From NCBI GenBank assembly GCA_010093605.1, contig MU004181.1, positions 1,612,001 through 1,676,000 of the forward strand: 64,000 bases of DNA, read 5' to 3'. This DNA is from Lophium mytilinum (taxonomy: Eukaryota; Ascomycota; Dothideomycetes; Mytilinidiales; Mytilinidiaceae). The position numbers were made by a program, and so were the translations under genes. The notes beneath the pieces were generated by a model. That model made no database searches and was not told where the DNA came from. It saw nothing but the letters and a program-made list of their open reading frames with translations. Below, in pieces: positions 22,788 through 31,691 of the stretch; position 1 is the first letter of the stretch, and every line of letters starts with the position of its first letter.

Positions 22788-24772
22788 TCATCTTATCCAA
22801 AAGTCCTCATATTCTTCTTCGCCAGCTTCGACGGCCCGAACGGCCTCACCACGCATGGTCCGAGGAACGTATGCTTCTCCGAGCAGAATGTACTGATCCC
22901 CTTCTTGCCGAAGTACGACAGGAACTGTGCATCCTCGAAGCACACAAAGCTTGTCTCCGGGCGCAACATCTTCCGGGCCTAATCCACATTCTCCATGAAT
23001 GTGTCCTTGAATGTACCGGACTTCAGGATTCGGGCTTGGTTTCATCGTCGCCGGCATGAAATAGAACATACTGCGGTGAAAGTGTATGGACATAAGGTTG
23101 TCGATCAGATGAGGGTTATATTCCGCCTGGCAGTTTTGCAAGCTCCCACTGCCATCAGCGTGCAACCAGCTCGCCAGCTCCGAAAGTGTTGGTCCCCTCG
23201 GTTCTAGCCAGAACGCGGCGATGAATCCAAGCGTGCTCGGATACTCTGACAACAAATTGAATGACTGCCATGCCAATCTAAAATGAGCCATCCAAATCTT
23301 GAAGTCTAGATCCGCCGTGGGCTTATCTAAAACGAAGAGTTCATTGCCAACGTTGCGAGGAGGGGAAGAAAATGATGGTGCCGTGGCTTCAATGGTCGCG
23401 ACCGTCTTTCCTCTGACATGAAGCACTGTACCATCTTCAGTAAAATCAAGGACACTTGGAAGAGATCCTCCGGCGCACCAGTCCCCTGGATTCTTGTCTT
23501 CTATAGCACTAATAGTACCTAGAGTCCTGCTAGAAACTGTCGTAGGTTCCATCAACGACCAAACCCACGAAGGTATTCCATACTTAGGGTCGTAACCCAT
23601 TCGGGGGCCGAGAAGCATGTCCAATCCTTCTTCTTGTATCAGTAGACGCATCATGGAATTGATGACTTCAGGTAGTGTCTTTGAGTAGTCCACTTGGATT
23701 TGCTGTCGAATAGAAGGATGGAAACAACTGTAGTAGCCAAAAACCTTGTCTCTTCGATCCGTAGAACGCTTCAGCTGTGCCGAACGCCACTGTCGCAAGC
23801 TCAGGTGTTTACCATTCCTTGCTGCCCCGCGAGCTGGTATGACTTCATCAATCATCAGGTTTGTTGAATGCGCCAGAGTTGCCAATAAGTAGGTTTCCGG
23901 ATCTACCGAGCTCTGCGGTATGGCTTCCACGTCTTTGGGTGACTTTGCGAAGACAGCGCATATTTCTCGCATACAGGCGAAGAATTCATCGTAGCCAAGA
24001 GTATGTTGACCATACATTAGAAGCGCTTTATCAGAGAAGAGGATCTCCTGGACGACCCAGATTCTCTTCCAGTATTCTAGCTTAAAGATACGATTCATCA
24101 TGCTCAGGATCCCCCTCTTGACACTAGTGTTTTGAGTAGTGAATCCTGTTCGCCATACGAGTCGATCAGTCTCTGTGAGCTCAGAATAAGACTTCAAAAG
24201 CTCGAATGTGAGACTTATCAGGTCGTCTGTCGCCTCACCCAGCCAGATCAGCGTTGATGTTGCGTTCGCATAGACATCAGACATCATTTTGACTTGTTCA
24301 TTGCGCTCTTCTATGTGAGTCTGATTGATTGCTACGGCATCGGCCCAAACCACGCGAAAGCTTTCTGAGAGGCGAAGGCGCGACAGAGCGGAATGCAGGT
24401 TTGACGTGACATGCCAAGTGACTTCGTCGAGGAGTATGGTTTTAGGTTCATTCTGACTGCCCCCTATGATGTACTTAGCGCCTACATCTAATGAAGTTAA
24501 AGCTACACATACTTACAAACATATGACAAAGCCTCATAGTCTGGTAGGTCTCCATCATGGACACTGAAACTCGAGCATTTAACTACACTTGGCTCGGCTC
24601 CAGGGTGAATCTTGATCAGACGGAGCTCCCTGCTCGCAAGCTGTTTTCTGTAAACCGTTTTTGCAGCATCCGAGTTCAGTTCTCCGAGTGTAGCTACGAG
24701 CTTTGGTGCTGATACTGGCTGTTTTGGAGATGCACTGCAAGCCGGCTCAACAGAATCCAGCTCTTGCTCCAT
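22788..24772 (-). CDS. heterokaryon incompatibility (HET) domain protein
   Basis: Two exons (24772-24517 and 24463-22788) joined by a 53-nt intron, GTAAGT to CATAG, give 643 residues. The splice restores the first HET block exactly: YEALSYVWG at about 79-87, then WADAVAINQ at about 125-133 and the QVKMMSDVYANATSTLIWLGEA block. These are the three conserved blocks of the fungal HET domain, which triggers cell death when unlike strains fuse; most family members have no tested role. The C-terminal ~400 residues have no motif I recognise (RDKVFGYYSCFHPSIRQQIQVDYS is the usual post-HET segment). The start chosen is the first in-frame ATG (MEQELDSVEP); the frame is open upstream only through non-ATG codons. 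The gene looks intact, unlike its convergent BTB neighbour. Confidence 0.88.
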
Positions 24773-25690
24773 GGAAACAGTGATGTTCGTTGATACTAGC
24801 GCCAACTACTGGTTCAACTCTTGTTTCTAGTGAACGCACGCGGTGAATCTACCTACGTCACCCGACGGAATTTGGCCACTTGTGGAGCTCTGATTGATGA
24901 GCTAATCCATAATGCACTTTGTGGTGCAGTTACTATGTATAATTTAGTGCAGGTGCGGGGTAGTCGGTGGCACTAATCTCAAGAAGCCACGCAGCTTTCA
25001 AGTGGAATATCTTGTTTAGCCACAGGATCTTGAAGGGAAACCGACCTAATGTAAGACTGGAAGTTACCCTGAATATTAACGTCGAGTTGTGGCCTGCGTT
25101 AAAACTAACGCTAAACGCTGTCTATAGCCAAATCCACCCAATTTGTCGACTCTGGAAGAATTGTTCATTGGCGAAACAGTGCCTGTGCGCCCTCAAGTTT
25201 TTGCCCTCTTAATCACTTCCCCGTCCTTGAGCTCATTTGGCTTACAACTCAACTACTGTTTAATCAAGATGGCTCTCCGGTACACCTCTATCTAGGCCAC
25301 CAGCTTGTTCGTCTTCGCCTAGAATAGAACCCTAGTCAGGACCCCAAGTCTCCACGTTTGTTAAACAGGCTGCATTGATAACGACACCTCTTAGATTGAA
25401 GGGCGGGTCGGCAATTGATGGAAATAATGGCGAAGAAATAGAAAATCCGGCATTTACGAAGACTCTCACTGTGGACTTTGATTGCTACTGGCTTCAGGAT
25501 CTTGTAATACACGAAACAGACATGAGGCTCGTCACCTCACCTCACTACACCAGACTTTCTACGTCTTCTATCCAGACTACCTAGTTCTTCTACAATTCGT
25601 CCACTTATTTCCTGCCTCATCTCGCCATCCTTTAACGATCATCATCCTTATTAATCATCACCACCCGTCCACCACTATTTCTATGCATTG
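24773..25690. other. no gene seen
   Basis: Promoter side of the HET gene and anonymous sequence. Short ORFs only. Nothing repeated elsewhere in the window was noticed. Confidence 0.35.
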
Positions 25691-26028
25691 ATACTATAGA
25701 GGATTCCATTACCAGCGACAATGAGGCCACCACGATCGAGTTGCTGCGAGAACAGAACCAGAAGCTAGAGTTTGTAGCCAGTTTGCCCATTTGAAACCGT
25801 ACTGACTCCACAAAAGGAACTCGTAGTGCTTGCGATTGCCAGCAACGTACTCCAACAACAATTGCTAGACTTAAGTTGCGCGAGCGCGACGCGATCGGCA
25901 GCATCAACAACGGAGATCTTAGATCTGCCCGCGATCTCTCAGAGGCCGTTGCTACGGGGATCCAAATTCAGCAGCGCGTAGCGAATGTTGGAAACATGAG
26001 TGTGGTGGAACAAAGAGAAGTGCCGTGA
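25691..26028 (+). pseudogene. coding-like remnant, unknown
   Basis: Two stretches read like protein but in frames interrupted by stops: ATTIELLREQNQKLEF near 25721-25770 and a helical, charged LRERDAIGSINNGDLRSARDLS near 25876-25940 running to a TGA at 26026-26028. Both look like pieces of a coiled-coil protein. No ATG, splice pair or family could be assigned, so this may be a decayed gene or chance. Confidence 0.25.
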
Positions 26029-26160
26029 CGCGCTCTGTGGGGAATGTTGTGATTTGGTACGTTGAACAAAAATGCTGATGAAGACTCGACTCTAGTCATG
26101 AGCTGTGGATTATGGGAGGAGGGAGAGCACAGTGGATGTAATGGTGCGGGTTCCCAGCTG

Positions 26161-26881
26161 CTACTTGACGTACTCCTGCTTGATCCAGGAAATCTCCTCG
26201 TCGACCGGGATGTGGTACGTAGACTTCCGAGCGTTGGCGCTGCGGCCCGGTGCGGTGTTTACGCATTTGTCACACGGTGACTTGCAGGCGATATATTTGC
26301 CGCTCTTGATTTCGGAAATGGCCTGGAACTTGACCGCCAGAAGATGCTCCACCACATTGAGCGCCAAACCGATCTCTTTCTTGCTGCACTTCTCTAGGAT
26401 TTCTGCAGGCATTCTTCCCAGGAGCACGAAAGTAGACGACACACCCTCCTGCTTCCAATGGCGTGAGTGTAATGACTTCCCGGTCTGATAGTGCCTTTGG
26501 TGGTATGTGATTCTTGCATACACATTCTCCGCCTGGCCGACGTAGAGTCGAAACCACGCAGGATCGTCACCTTTGGTGTGAATATTTATATCCCTTGGCT
26601 GGTCGCATTTGGCTCTACGATATCGATAAGAATACAACCAATAGGAAGCTTCAAGTGATAGGATCTGCAGCGAAATACTTGAGCAACACCTGCCCCCTAG
26701 GCTTTTCGTACACTAGCCTAGCACCGCCTGGGGTTCTGTAGTACATTATAAGAGATCGGAAAAGGTCAGGCTTAATAAGACTGAAAGCTTTGTGAGCTAC
26801 CTTAAACGGTGTCAGACTGTCCCTGTACACAGTGTTCAACAGAAATTCCGAGGGTTGCGCCACAACGGGCCAAGGGAGCAT
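26161..26881 (-). pseudogene. GIY-YIG-type nuclease domain gene, frame broken
   Basis: The 3' part (26637-26161) encodes a GIY-YIG-like core: WFRLYVGQAENVYARITYHQRHY matches the family pattern of a (L/I)YVG(Q/K) strand followed by an Arg-containing helix (AR at the expected place); later come KKEIGLALNVVEHLL (a Glu/His region) and a Cys pair CKSPCDKC. The 5' part (26881-26651) starts at an ATG and reads TVYRDSLTPFKVAHKAF and YEKPRGQVLLKYFAADPIT, then a TGA. The two parts are in different frames with no convincing intron between 26655 and 26637, so one frameshift is likely. GIY-YIG enzymes cut DNA and occur in repair proteins, homing endonucleases and mobile elements; which one this is cannot be told. 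It lies in the accessory block close to a miniature transposon. Confidence 0.45.
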
Positions 26882-26899
26882 TGCACTCCGCCTCGCACA

Positions 26900-27403
26900 T
26901 CACTCCCGTTCAAAATGGGCTGCTGCGATCCTCCATCGCTCGTACACTCTGTGCCCTAACCACCTCTGGCAAAAAACCCAACATGCTCTCCTATTGTGTG
27001 GAAAGTGAAAGTTCATTCGGCCTCCACTAGGGCGCTTCAGCCTATGTTCGGATCCATGACCCTTCACCGAAGATATTTCCCAGCCAGCGGCCTCGAACGC
27101 GGCAACTATCGCCTCCCATCTCAGATTTGGATTGCAGCCGGACCCATCTCCGAATTTGAGGATACTGTGGAGGTCCTCGAGATGCTTGCCTCGCCTGACC
27201 TTGTATAAGACTCCGTTTGGTTCCACGATGTCGTCTTCGTCGTCGTCATTCTCGGTTTGGTCGTCATAGTTCGCGAATGGTAGTTCGGCAAACGCTGTTT
27301 TGGTGTCTCGAATTGCCTTCTTTCTCTCCTTTACGTTTGTTAGTACAGTAACAAGCCACAAGTCTAGGCACACTGGTACGCCACTGCTTGGGGTCCCCGG
27401 CAT
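26900..27403 (-). CDS. orphan protein whose 5' end lies in a miniature transposon
   Basis: A 167-residue ORF. Roughly the first 20 codons, including the ATG at 27403, are inside the element at 27346-27571. The host part begins around NVKERKKAIRDTK, has an acidic run (DDQTENDDDEDDI) and then a compact C-terminal domain: PNLRWEAIVAAFEAAGWEI, GSEHRLKRPSG, NFHFPH. That GSxH...P.G...F..PH layout recalls the small alpha/beta domain seen at the end of many fungal orphan proteins and loosely the HicA fold; this is only a resemblance. The true start is uncertain because the element may have replaced or moved it. Its stop is 18 bp from the ATG of the GIY-YIG-like locus on the same strand. Confidence 0.4.
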   Translation of the reverse strand: MPGTPSSGVPVCLDLWLVTVLTNVKERKKAIRDTKTAFAELPFANYDDQTENDDDEDDIVEPNGVLYKVRRGKHLEDLHSILKFGDGSGCNPNLRWEAIVAAFEAAGWEISSVKGHGSEHRLKRPSGGRMNFHFPHNRRACWVFCQRWLGHRVYERWRIAAAHFERE

Positions 27404-27571
27404 GGTTTCGAAGACTTAAGGGCGATGTCAAGCTTCAACCAGTGCAGATTAGACTGCCTCTTGACTAATTGCCTGCTCAGCAGCCAGGCTACCCCTAACA
27501 GTGGTGTCGAGTGAGCAGATTGGAGATAAACGGGATTCAGTCCGTGTGCCCAGACTTATGGCCTAGTACTG
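27346..27571. mobile_element. Tc1/mariner-type miniature inverted-repeat element (MITE)
   Basis: A 226-bp element with long imperfect terminal inverted repeats of about 31 bp. Left end starts CAGTAACAAGCCACAAGTCT; the right end reads inward CAGTACTAGGCCATAAGTCT; both continue with a GGCACAC motif. It is flanked on both sides by TA (27344-27345 and 27572-27573). CAGT ends plus a TA duplication are typical of Tc1/mariner elements. There is no transposase, so it is nonautonomous. Its core (27371-27508) is shared, inverted, with 2859-2997. The stop codon of the upstream orphan ORF (27563-27565) and the start codon of the downstream one (27403) both lie inside it. Confidence 0.75.
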
Positions 27572-28360
27572 TACGTGCAAATCTGTAACTGAAGCTGCAG
27601 TTGGATATATTGCTGGATGCACGGCTGTTGGTACGGCGGCATAGACGTCCTCGTTGCGACGCCAGACCTGAATCTGGTGCCAGAGCTGCTCGTTGGCACT
27701 GGGTAGTTCTTTGAGGTTGGCTTCTAGGAAATCAGGGGGAGGGCGGGCAGCGGGAGAAAGCAATGATAGTGGCTGGTTGTCTGGGAGCTGTCCAAGTCTA
27801 TCACTTAAAGTGTAGTGTATTCTAAGGAGGCATAGAAGCCGTTCCGCTGTTGTTTTGATAGCAAATGTCGAGTGGTCGACATTCTTGGTCTCTTGGAGGG
27901 CGTGGACGAGGGTTTCTGGGTATAAGCCGGCTCCTACCCTAGCATTTGCGATTGCTCTGACAACTAGAGATAGTCGGGATTGGTTCGGGATGGATGTGGT
28001 CTGGTATAGAAGAAGGTCATCCGAGAGCCGGTTGATGTACTCAACTGTCCAGTACCAGAGCTCCGTTACTACCTCCTCGTTGCAGGCGGTGCTTCTTGCG
28101 AATAGATCATACCAATCGCCTGAGTCAATAGTGGCTGCAATAGTGTGGAGTTGACGGTATAAAACAGCTTCGTCTATACCGTGGAAGATCTGGTCTATAA
28201 CCGCGACATCCGACGATAATGGCGTTCCAGCTGTGGCTTCCTGTACAAATGTTCTCATGTCTTCTCCGTTGCGCTGTAGGTCTAACAGAAAGTCTGCACT
28301 CTGCCGCATTAGGGTTTCGAGGGTTATTTGGATGTCTTCAAGTGGTGGCCATGTCGGCAT
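27563..28360 (-). CDS. orphan helical protein, end set by the MITE
   Basis: Not recognised. ATG at 28360 (MPTWPPLEDIQITLETLMRQ) opens a 265-residue frame that is largely alpha-helical and soluble (LSSDVAVIDQIFHGIDEAVL, TELWYWTVEYINRLSDDLLL, ERLLCLLRIHYTLSDRL). The frame is open further upstream to about 28560 and that part also looks coding (DPTTDEDIWCFTVAEVALRA), so an upstream exon is likely; see the gene at 28640. The last residues (HVQY then TAG) fall in the terminal inverted repeat of the MITE at 27346-27571, so the original C-terminus was probably longer. The sequence resembles fungal orphan proteins with N-terminal helical regions but has no domain I can name. Confidence 0.5.
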   Translation of the reverse strand: MPTWPPLEDIQITLETLMRQSADFLLDLQRNGEDMRTFVQEATAGTPLSSDVAVIDQIFHGIDEAVLYRQLHTIAATIDSGDWYDLFARSTACNEEVVTELWYWTVEYINRLSDDLLLYQTTSIPNQSRLSLVVRAIANARVGAGLYPETLVHALQETKNVDHSTFAIKTTAERLLCLLRIHYTLSDRLGQLPDNQPLSLLSPAARPPPDFLEANLKELPSANEQLWHQIQVWRRNEDVYAAVPTAVHPAIYPTAASVTDLHVQY

Positions 28361-28639
28361 TGTGCACGCGTTTGGAGTATGTCGGGGGAGTCGCCACGTT
28401 GGGCTGCGGTGTGATATTTCCGAAGGTGAACAAATGTCAACAGCGATGGTCGCAATGTTGAATATTACAATGTATATGTTGTACTGCGCCCTGAGTGCAA
28501 CTTCGGCCACGGTGAAGCACCAAATATCTTCGTCTGTCGTAGGATCCTGAGGCCCTTGGATAATCTACCCGTATGCGAGGGGGTTGAATGAAACGTGTAG
28601 TTGTTCTACAGGCGTAACAGTAGTGAGCTTGTCCCATGC

Positions 28640-29107
28640 TCACTCATATTGTCGTCTATCGAAATCGAGGAAATCTGTTGGGTGACGAGACATGCGTTCG
28701 TGTAGTAGCTCGAGGAAGGTGTTACCAGAGAGAAGGGATTTAATGGTGATATTCGAGTTGAGAATCATAAATTCCGCGGAGCCTGCATTGCCCAAGGGAC
28801 TAGTCATATTTGCGGTGCTTGCAATAGTCACGACGTCCCGGTATTCTGCAAGGATACCTCCGTCTAAAACACCCTGCACTGCTGATTGTTCAGATACAGT
28901 CTTAACGATATGCTTGCGCTCTGCAGGACTCGTTGACTTCCCCAACGCCTCTTCCACTTGCTTGAAATTGATTCTGCATGTTTCTTCGTTTACTTCGTGT
29001 AGCCGGACCAGGTGCGTCGTGATTAATGAGGCGGCCATCTCGGTTGGTAGGTGTTGGCGTTTGTTCGTTGCACCCAACTTCTCGCAGACTAGGCACTGAT
29101 GCGTCAT
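28640..29107 (-). CDS. orphan protein, possible 5' part of the next gene
   Basis: A 155-residue ORF from ATG 29107 (MTHQCLVCEKLG). It has a CxxC pair near the start and a helical region (NEETCRINFKQVEEALG, SPAERKHIVKTVSEQSAVQG). A plausible upstream exon exists: a 50-nt intron at about 29172-29123 (GTAAGC, branch CATAAC, acceptor GCGTAG) would join in frame to a Gln/Ser-rich stretch (IVRLQQLQEATESR), but no ATG was found there. Downstream, the open stretch at 28560-28361 belongs to a frame continuing into the 27563 gene; I could not find a phase-correct junction. Function unknown. Confidence 0.4.
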   Translation of the reverse strand: MTHQCLVCEKLGATNKRQHLPTEMAASLITTHLVRLHEVNEETCRINFKQVEEALGKSTSPAERKHIVKTVSEQSAVQGVLDGGILAEYRDVVTIASTANMTSPLGNAGSAEFMILNSNITIKSLLSGNTFLELLHERMSRHPTDFLDFDRRQYE

Positions 29108-29835
29108 CGTGGAGACGAGACGCTACGCGATGTTATGAATTGCTTTGGACTTGGAGGTAGTTGAGGGCTTACTGCGGCGCGGGGCTGTGAATTGCTGTAG
29201 ACTTGGGGTGATGAAGGGCTGGTAGCGGCGCAGCCTCGTGAATTGCGGCTCTCGGTTGCTTCTTGCAGTTGTTGCAGGCGAACAATCACTAATTTCGCTG
29301 CATCATCAGGCGCTATCCAGGTGTTGTTCTTCGGGGAATGAATCCGTCGCAAGAGTTGTAGCGGGAGGTCATGATGGATATGGATAAGCGGGGGGTAGGC
29401 GTATGGCTACGCGCTACGACAGGGCGGACGAGGCTGCAAAGCGACGCGGAGTAAATTGATCGAAGTGGTTCCCGGTGTGAGCCGTTGCCTATGCCGCGAC
29501 ACTTCACCAATGGTTGGTCTACCGATTACCGGAGTATCCGGCATTCGAATAACGATAATGAAGGGTCTCAAAGGATAAAAACCTGAGTTCAAAACATGCG
29601 TGTGGTGATGAGTGTTGGTAAACGTGCACTGAAGTCCCCGCCTCTAGCGAGGCCCATTACCCACCTGCAGCTTTCGTGGACCACAAAAAAGCGGAGACAC
29701 TAAGCGGCGCACCAAGCGTTCTTTGCATGTGAAATCCTGCAAGTTTCACAGCATGGGTGTACAGGAAAGTGCAAGTAGCAGTGTGAGTGCTATAGAATAT
29801 ATACTCAAAAATTGATACATTCCTTAACAACAACA
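29108..29835. other. intergenic, upstream of the tRNA gene
   Basis: Contains the possible 5' exon of the preceding minus-strand gene (to about 29350) and otherwise no gene. No repeat noted. Confidence 0.35.
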
Positions 29836-29842
29836 TCCTTGA

Positions 29843-29853
29843 TGGTCTAGTGG
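29843..29853 (+). promoter_or_regulatory. Pol III A box of tRNA-Asp
   Basis: TGGTCTAGTGG, matching the TRGYNNARNGG consensus, in the D arm region. Confidence 0.7.
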
Positions 29854-29900
29854 TCATGATTTCCGCTTGTCAAAGCAGTCTGCTTAACAAGCGCGGGAGA

Positions 29901-29956
29901 GTAAGCAACCACCGCAGCCATTGCCTGATTATCAATCATGCTAACGGATGTCACAG
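29901..29956 (+). other. 56-nt spliceosomal-type intron in the tRNA variable loop
   Basis: Starts GTAAGC, contains GCTAAC at 29940-29945 and ends TCACAG. These match the donors, branch sites and acceptors of protein-gene introns in this window: GTAAGC is used by introns in the arrestin, SEA4 and bZIP genes, and GCTAAC by introns at 804-876, in MOT1 and in the arrestin gene. 56 nt is a typical intron size here. Precise removal joins GGAGA to CCAGG and gives a normal 4-nt variable loop. The insert has no run of four T, so Pol III would not stop in it. That it is spliced by the spliceosome is inference. Confidence 0.6.
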
Positions 29957-29960
29957 CCAG

Positions 29961-29971
29961 GGTTCGATTCC
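29961..29971 (+). promoter_or_regulatory. Pol III B box of tRNA-Asp
   Basis: GGTTCGATTCC, a perfect B box. The A-to-B spacing is stretched to over 100 bp by the two inserts; TFIIIC tolerates variable spacing in long tRNA genes. Confidence 0.8.
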
Positions 29972-29991
29972 CTGTCAGGGAGTAATTATTC

Positions 29992-29996
29992 TTTTT
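29992..29996 (+). terminator. Pol III terminator
   Basis: TTTTT ten bases after the end of the tRNA. Confidence 0.7.
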
Positions 29997-30686
29997 GCAT
30001 TTTGATTCAATTTTTTGATTCGACTCTTATAGAGTGGTGGGAAGGCTGGGTCCATGAAACCTGGACAGGCAGTGGGCTTTTGGGGTCTGTAGGGTCTCTA
30101 GGAAGCATGTTTTAGGGCACGTTTTTCTTTTTCTATGCTTATTTGCACTGAGGAATCGAATTTCACACTGCTTTGTCTCGAGTCATGGTTGTTGCATGAT
30201 GGGCACGCTTGATGAGTTTCAGACGCAACACTTAGTGTCTGATCCCACAATAAGTTCTACACTGGAAGGCTGCAATGTACACAGAAAGACAAAGAATGTA
30301 TCGAAGTTCGCAGGTCGTCATAGTGACTATCAGATCGGGCCGCCCATGAGACACCTCGCTTTTCTTTCTATGTATGGAATAGACTGATGCAGGATCTGAC
30401 CCCACCCGCTCACGTCGATTGTGGCGACGGAGGAAAGACTTTTCAGCATCCTGATATAGAGACAAACACATGCAAAGTTGGTTTGTAAAACGTTTTTTAA
30501 AAAAACTGCTTTTGGACGTGCAGGGAGATTTTGGTGGTTTCGAGGAAAGAACTTCGCTGCTCCACCGAGAACTTCGCCAACACTCTAGGGTAGGTATTAA
30601 GCAAGTATTGAAGCATACCATCTCAAGGCTAGTGAACATGCAGCCCTAAGCTTATACTTTCGCAGAAAGCAACACCTACCTCTACG
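29997..30686. other. intergenic, promoter of the SET gene
   Basis: 690 bp with only short ORFs. A poly-T/A patch lies near 30490-30505. No other feature seen. Confidence 0.35.
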
Positions 30687-31691
30687 ATGAATTCCAACGC
30701 CCACAACTCAGGGCCTACGGCTCATACCTCGGCCCCGACGCCTGCCAACAAATCAACGTCATCGCAGCTGTTCACACTGCAGTCCATCCCAGGGCAAGGT
30801 AAAGGTCTGGTCGCTTCACGTGCTATCACCCCGGGCACGCTCTTGATCAGCGAAGCCCCCCTCTTCGCCATCCCCTCCGCAGCCAGCGAGCGCGATCTAG
30901 CAGCGCACCTTCGGACTCTCCCCAAAGAATCCCAACGCGCCTTTCTCTCTTTGCACAATTCGCGTGCCGGCGCTGGAGAGCCGCTATCCAACATCGTCCG
31001 CACGAATGCGTACCCCCTCGGTCCTGGGAGGGACCTTGGGGGCATCTTTCCACTCATCGCCCGCATCAACCACAGCTGTCGTCCGAATGCGCAGCACGCG
31101 TGGAATGGGAACGACGGGGAAGAGACTGTGTATTCGGTGCGTGAGATCAAGGAGGGCGAGCAGCTCTCGTTGTCGTACCATGAAGGAGGACCATCGAGCG
31201 AGCGGCGGAAAGCTCTGAAGGAGTTTTTTGGCTTTGATTGCACGTGTGAGATGTGCGAGATGCCGAAGGATCAGCTTGCCACGAGTGATGAGCGACTAAG
31301 GCGGGCGAAGGTATTGGATAAGGCGATTGGGGAAGCCAAGCGCGTGCGTATGACGCCGGAGGACGCGTTGAGGGATTGCAGGGAGCTGGTAAGGATCTAT
31401 GAGGAGGAACGAATTGCCGACCTTAGGGTACCGAGGTTGTACTATGACGCGTTTCAAATTTGCGCAATGCATTCTGATAAAGCACGAGCGAAGGTGTTTG
31501 CTAAGAGGAGCCTTGAAGCACGGTTGATGTGTGAAGGGGAGAAGAGCGAGGAGGCGGAGGTAATGGCGGGACTAGTGAAGGATCCGGCAAATTTTGAGAA
31601 TTTTGGGACGACGAAGAAGTGGAAGATGGAGAAGGTGCCTGTAGGGCTTGATGAAGTTGAATTTGAGAAGTGGCTGTGGAGGGAGATGTAG
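30687..31691 (+). CDS. SET-domain protein (SMYD-like, fungal)
   Basis: Intronless, 334 residues. The SET core is split as in SMYD-type proteins: an N-terminal strand LQSIPGQGKGLVASRAITPGTLLISEAPLF (read in parts at 31-60), then the catalytic block FPLIARINHSCRPNAQHAWN at about 121-140 with the NHSC motif that binds S-adenosyl methionine, VREIKEGEQLSLSYHE with the conserved Tyr at about 151-166, and a post-SET zinc site FGFDCTCEMC at 181-190. There is no MYND finger in the insert, as in many short fungal family members. The family methylates lysines on histones or other proteins; many fungal copies are untested. The C-terminal ~140 residues are helical and charged. Start ATG 30687 is the first in frame. 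Confidence 0.9.
   Translation: MNSNAHNSGPTAHTSAPTPANKSTSSQLFTLQSIPGQGKGLVASRAITPGTLLISEAPLFAIPSAASERDLAAHLRTLPKESQRAFLSLHNSRAGAGEPLSNIVRTNAYPLGPGRDLGGIFPLIARINHSCRPNAQHAWNGNDGEETVYSVREIKEGEQLSLSYHEGGPSSERRKALKEFFGFDCTCEMCEMPKDQLATSDERLRRAKVLDKAIGEAKRVRMTPEDALRDCRELVRIYEEERIADLRVPRLYYDAFQICAMHSDKARAKVFAKRSLEARLMCEGEKSEEAEVMAGLVKDPANFENFGTTKKWKMEKVPVGLDEVEFEKWLWREM

Larger units (their letters stand above)
29836..29982 (+). tRNA. tRNA-Asp(GTC) with two introns
   Basis: The acceptor stem pairs 29836-29842 (TCCTTGA) with 29975-29981 (TCAGGGA), discriminator G29982. T arm CAGGG-TTCGATT-CCCTG is perfect (29958-29974). The anticodon loop is TTGTCA...C with GTC at 29869-29871, stem TCCGC (29862-29866) against GCGGG (29893-29897). 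A 19-nt insert at 29873-29891 sits at the canonical 37/38 position and pairs with the anticodon (TTGT with ACAA), as tRNA introns do. A second 56-nt insert (29901-29956) lies in the variable loop. Without both inserts the product is 72 nt, the normal length for tRNA-Asp, with all arms intact apart from one mismatch in the D stem. Internal promoter boxes and a T5 terminator are present. Maturation would need the tRNA endonuclease, ligase and Tpt1 for the first insert; how the second is removed is unknown. Confidence 0.85.

Noticed and set aside
27329-27390. Intron with a TACTAAC branch site at the start of the ORF ending at 26900
   Set aside because: The branch-like sequence is formed by the MITE end and its TA duplication, so the match is likely chance.
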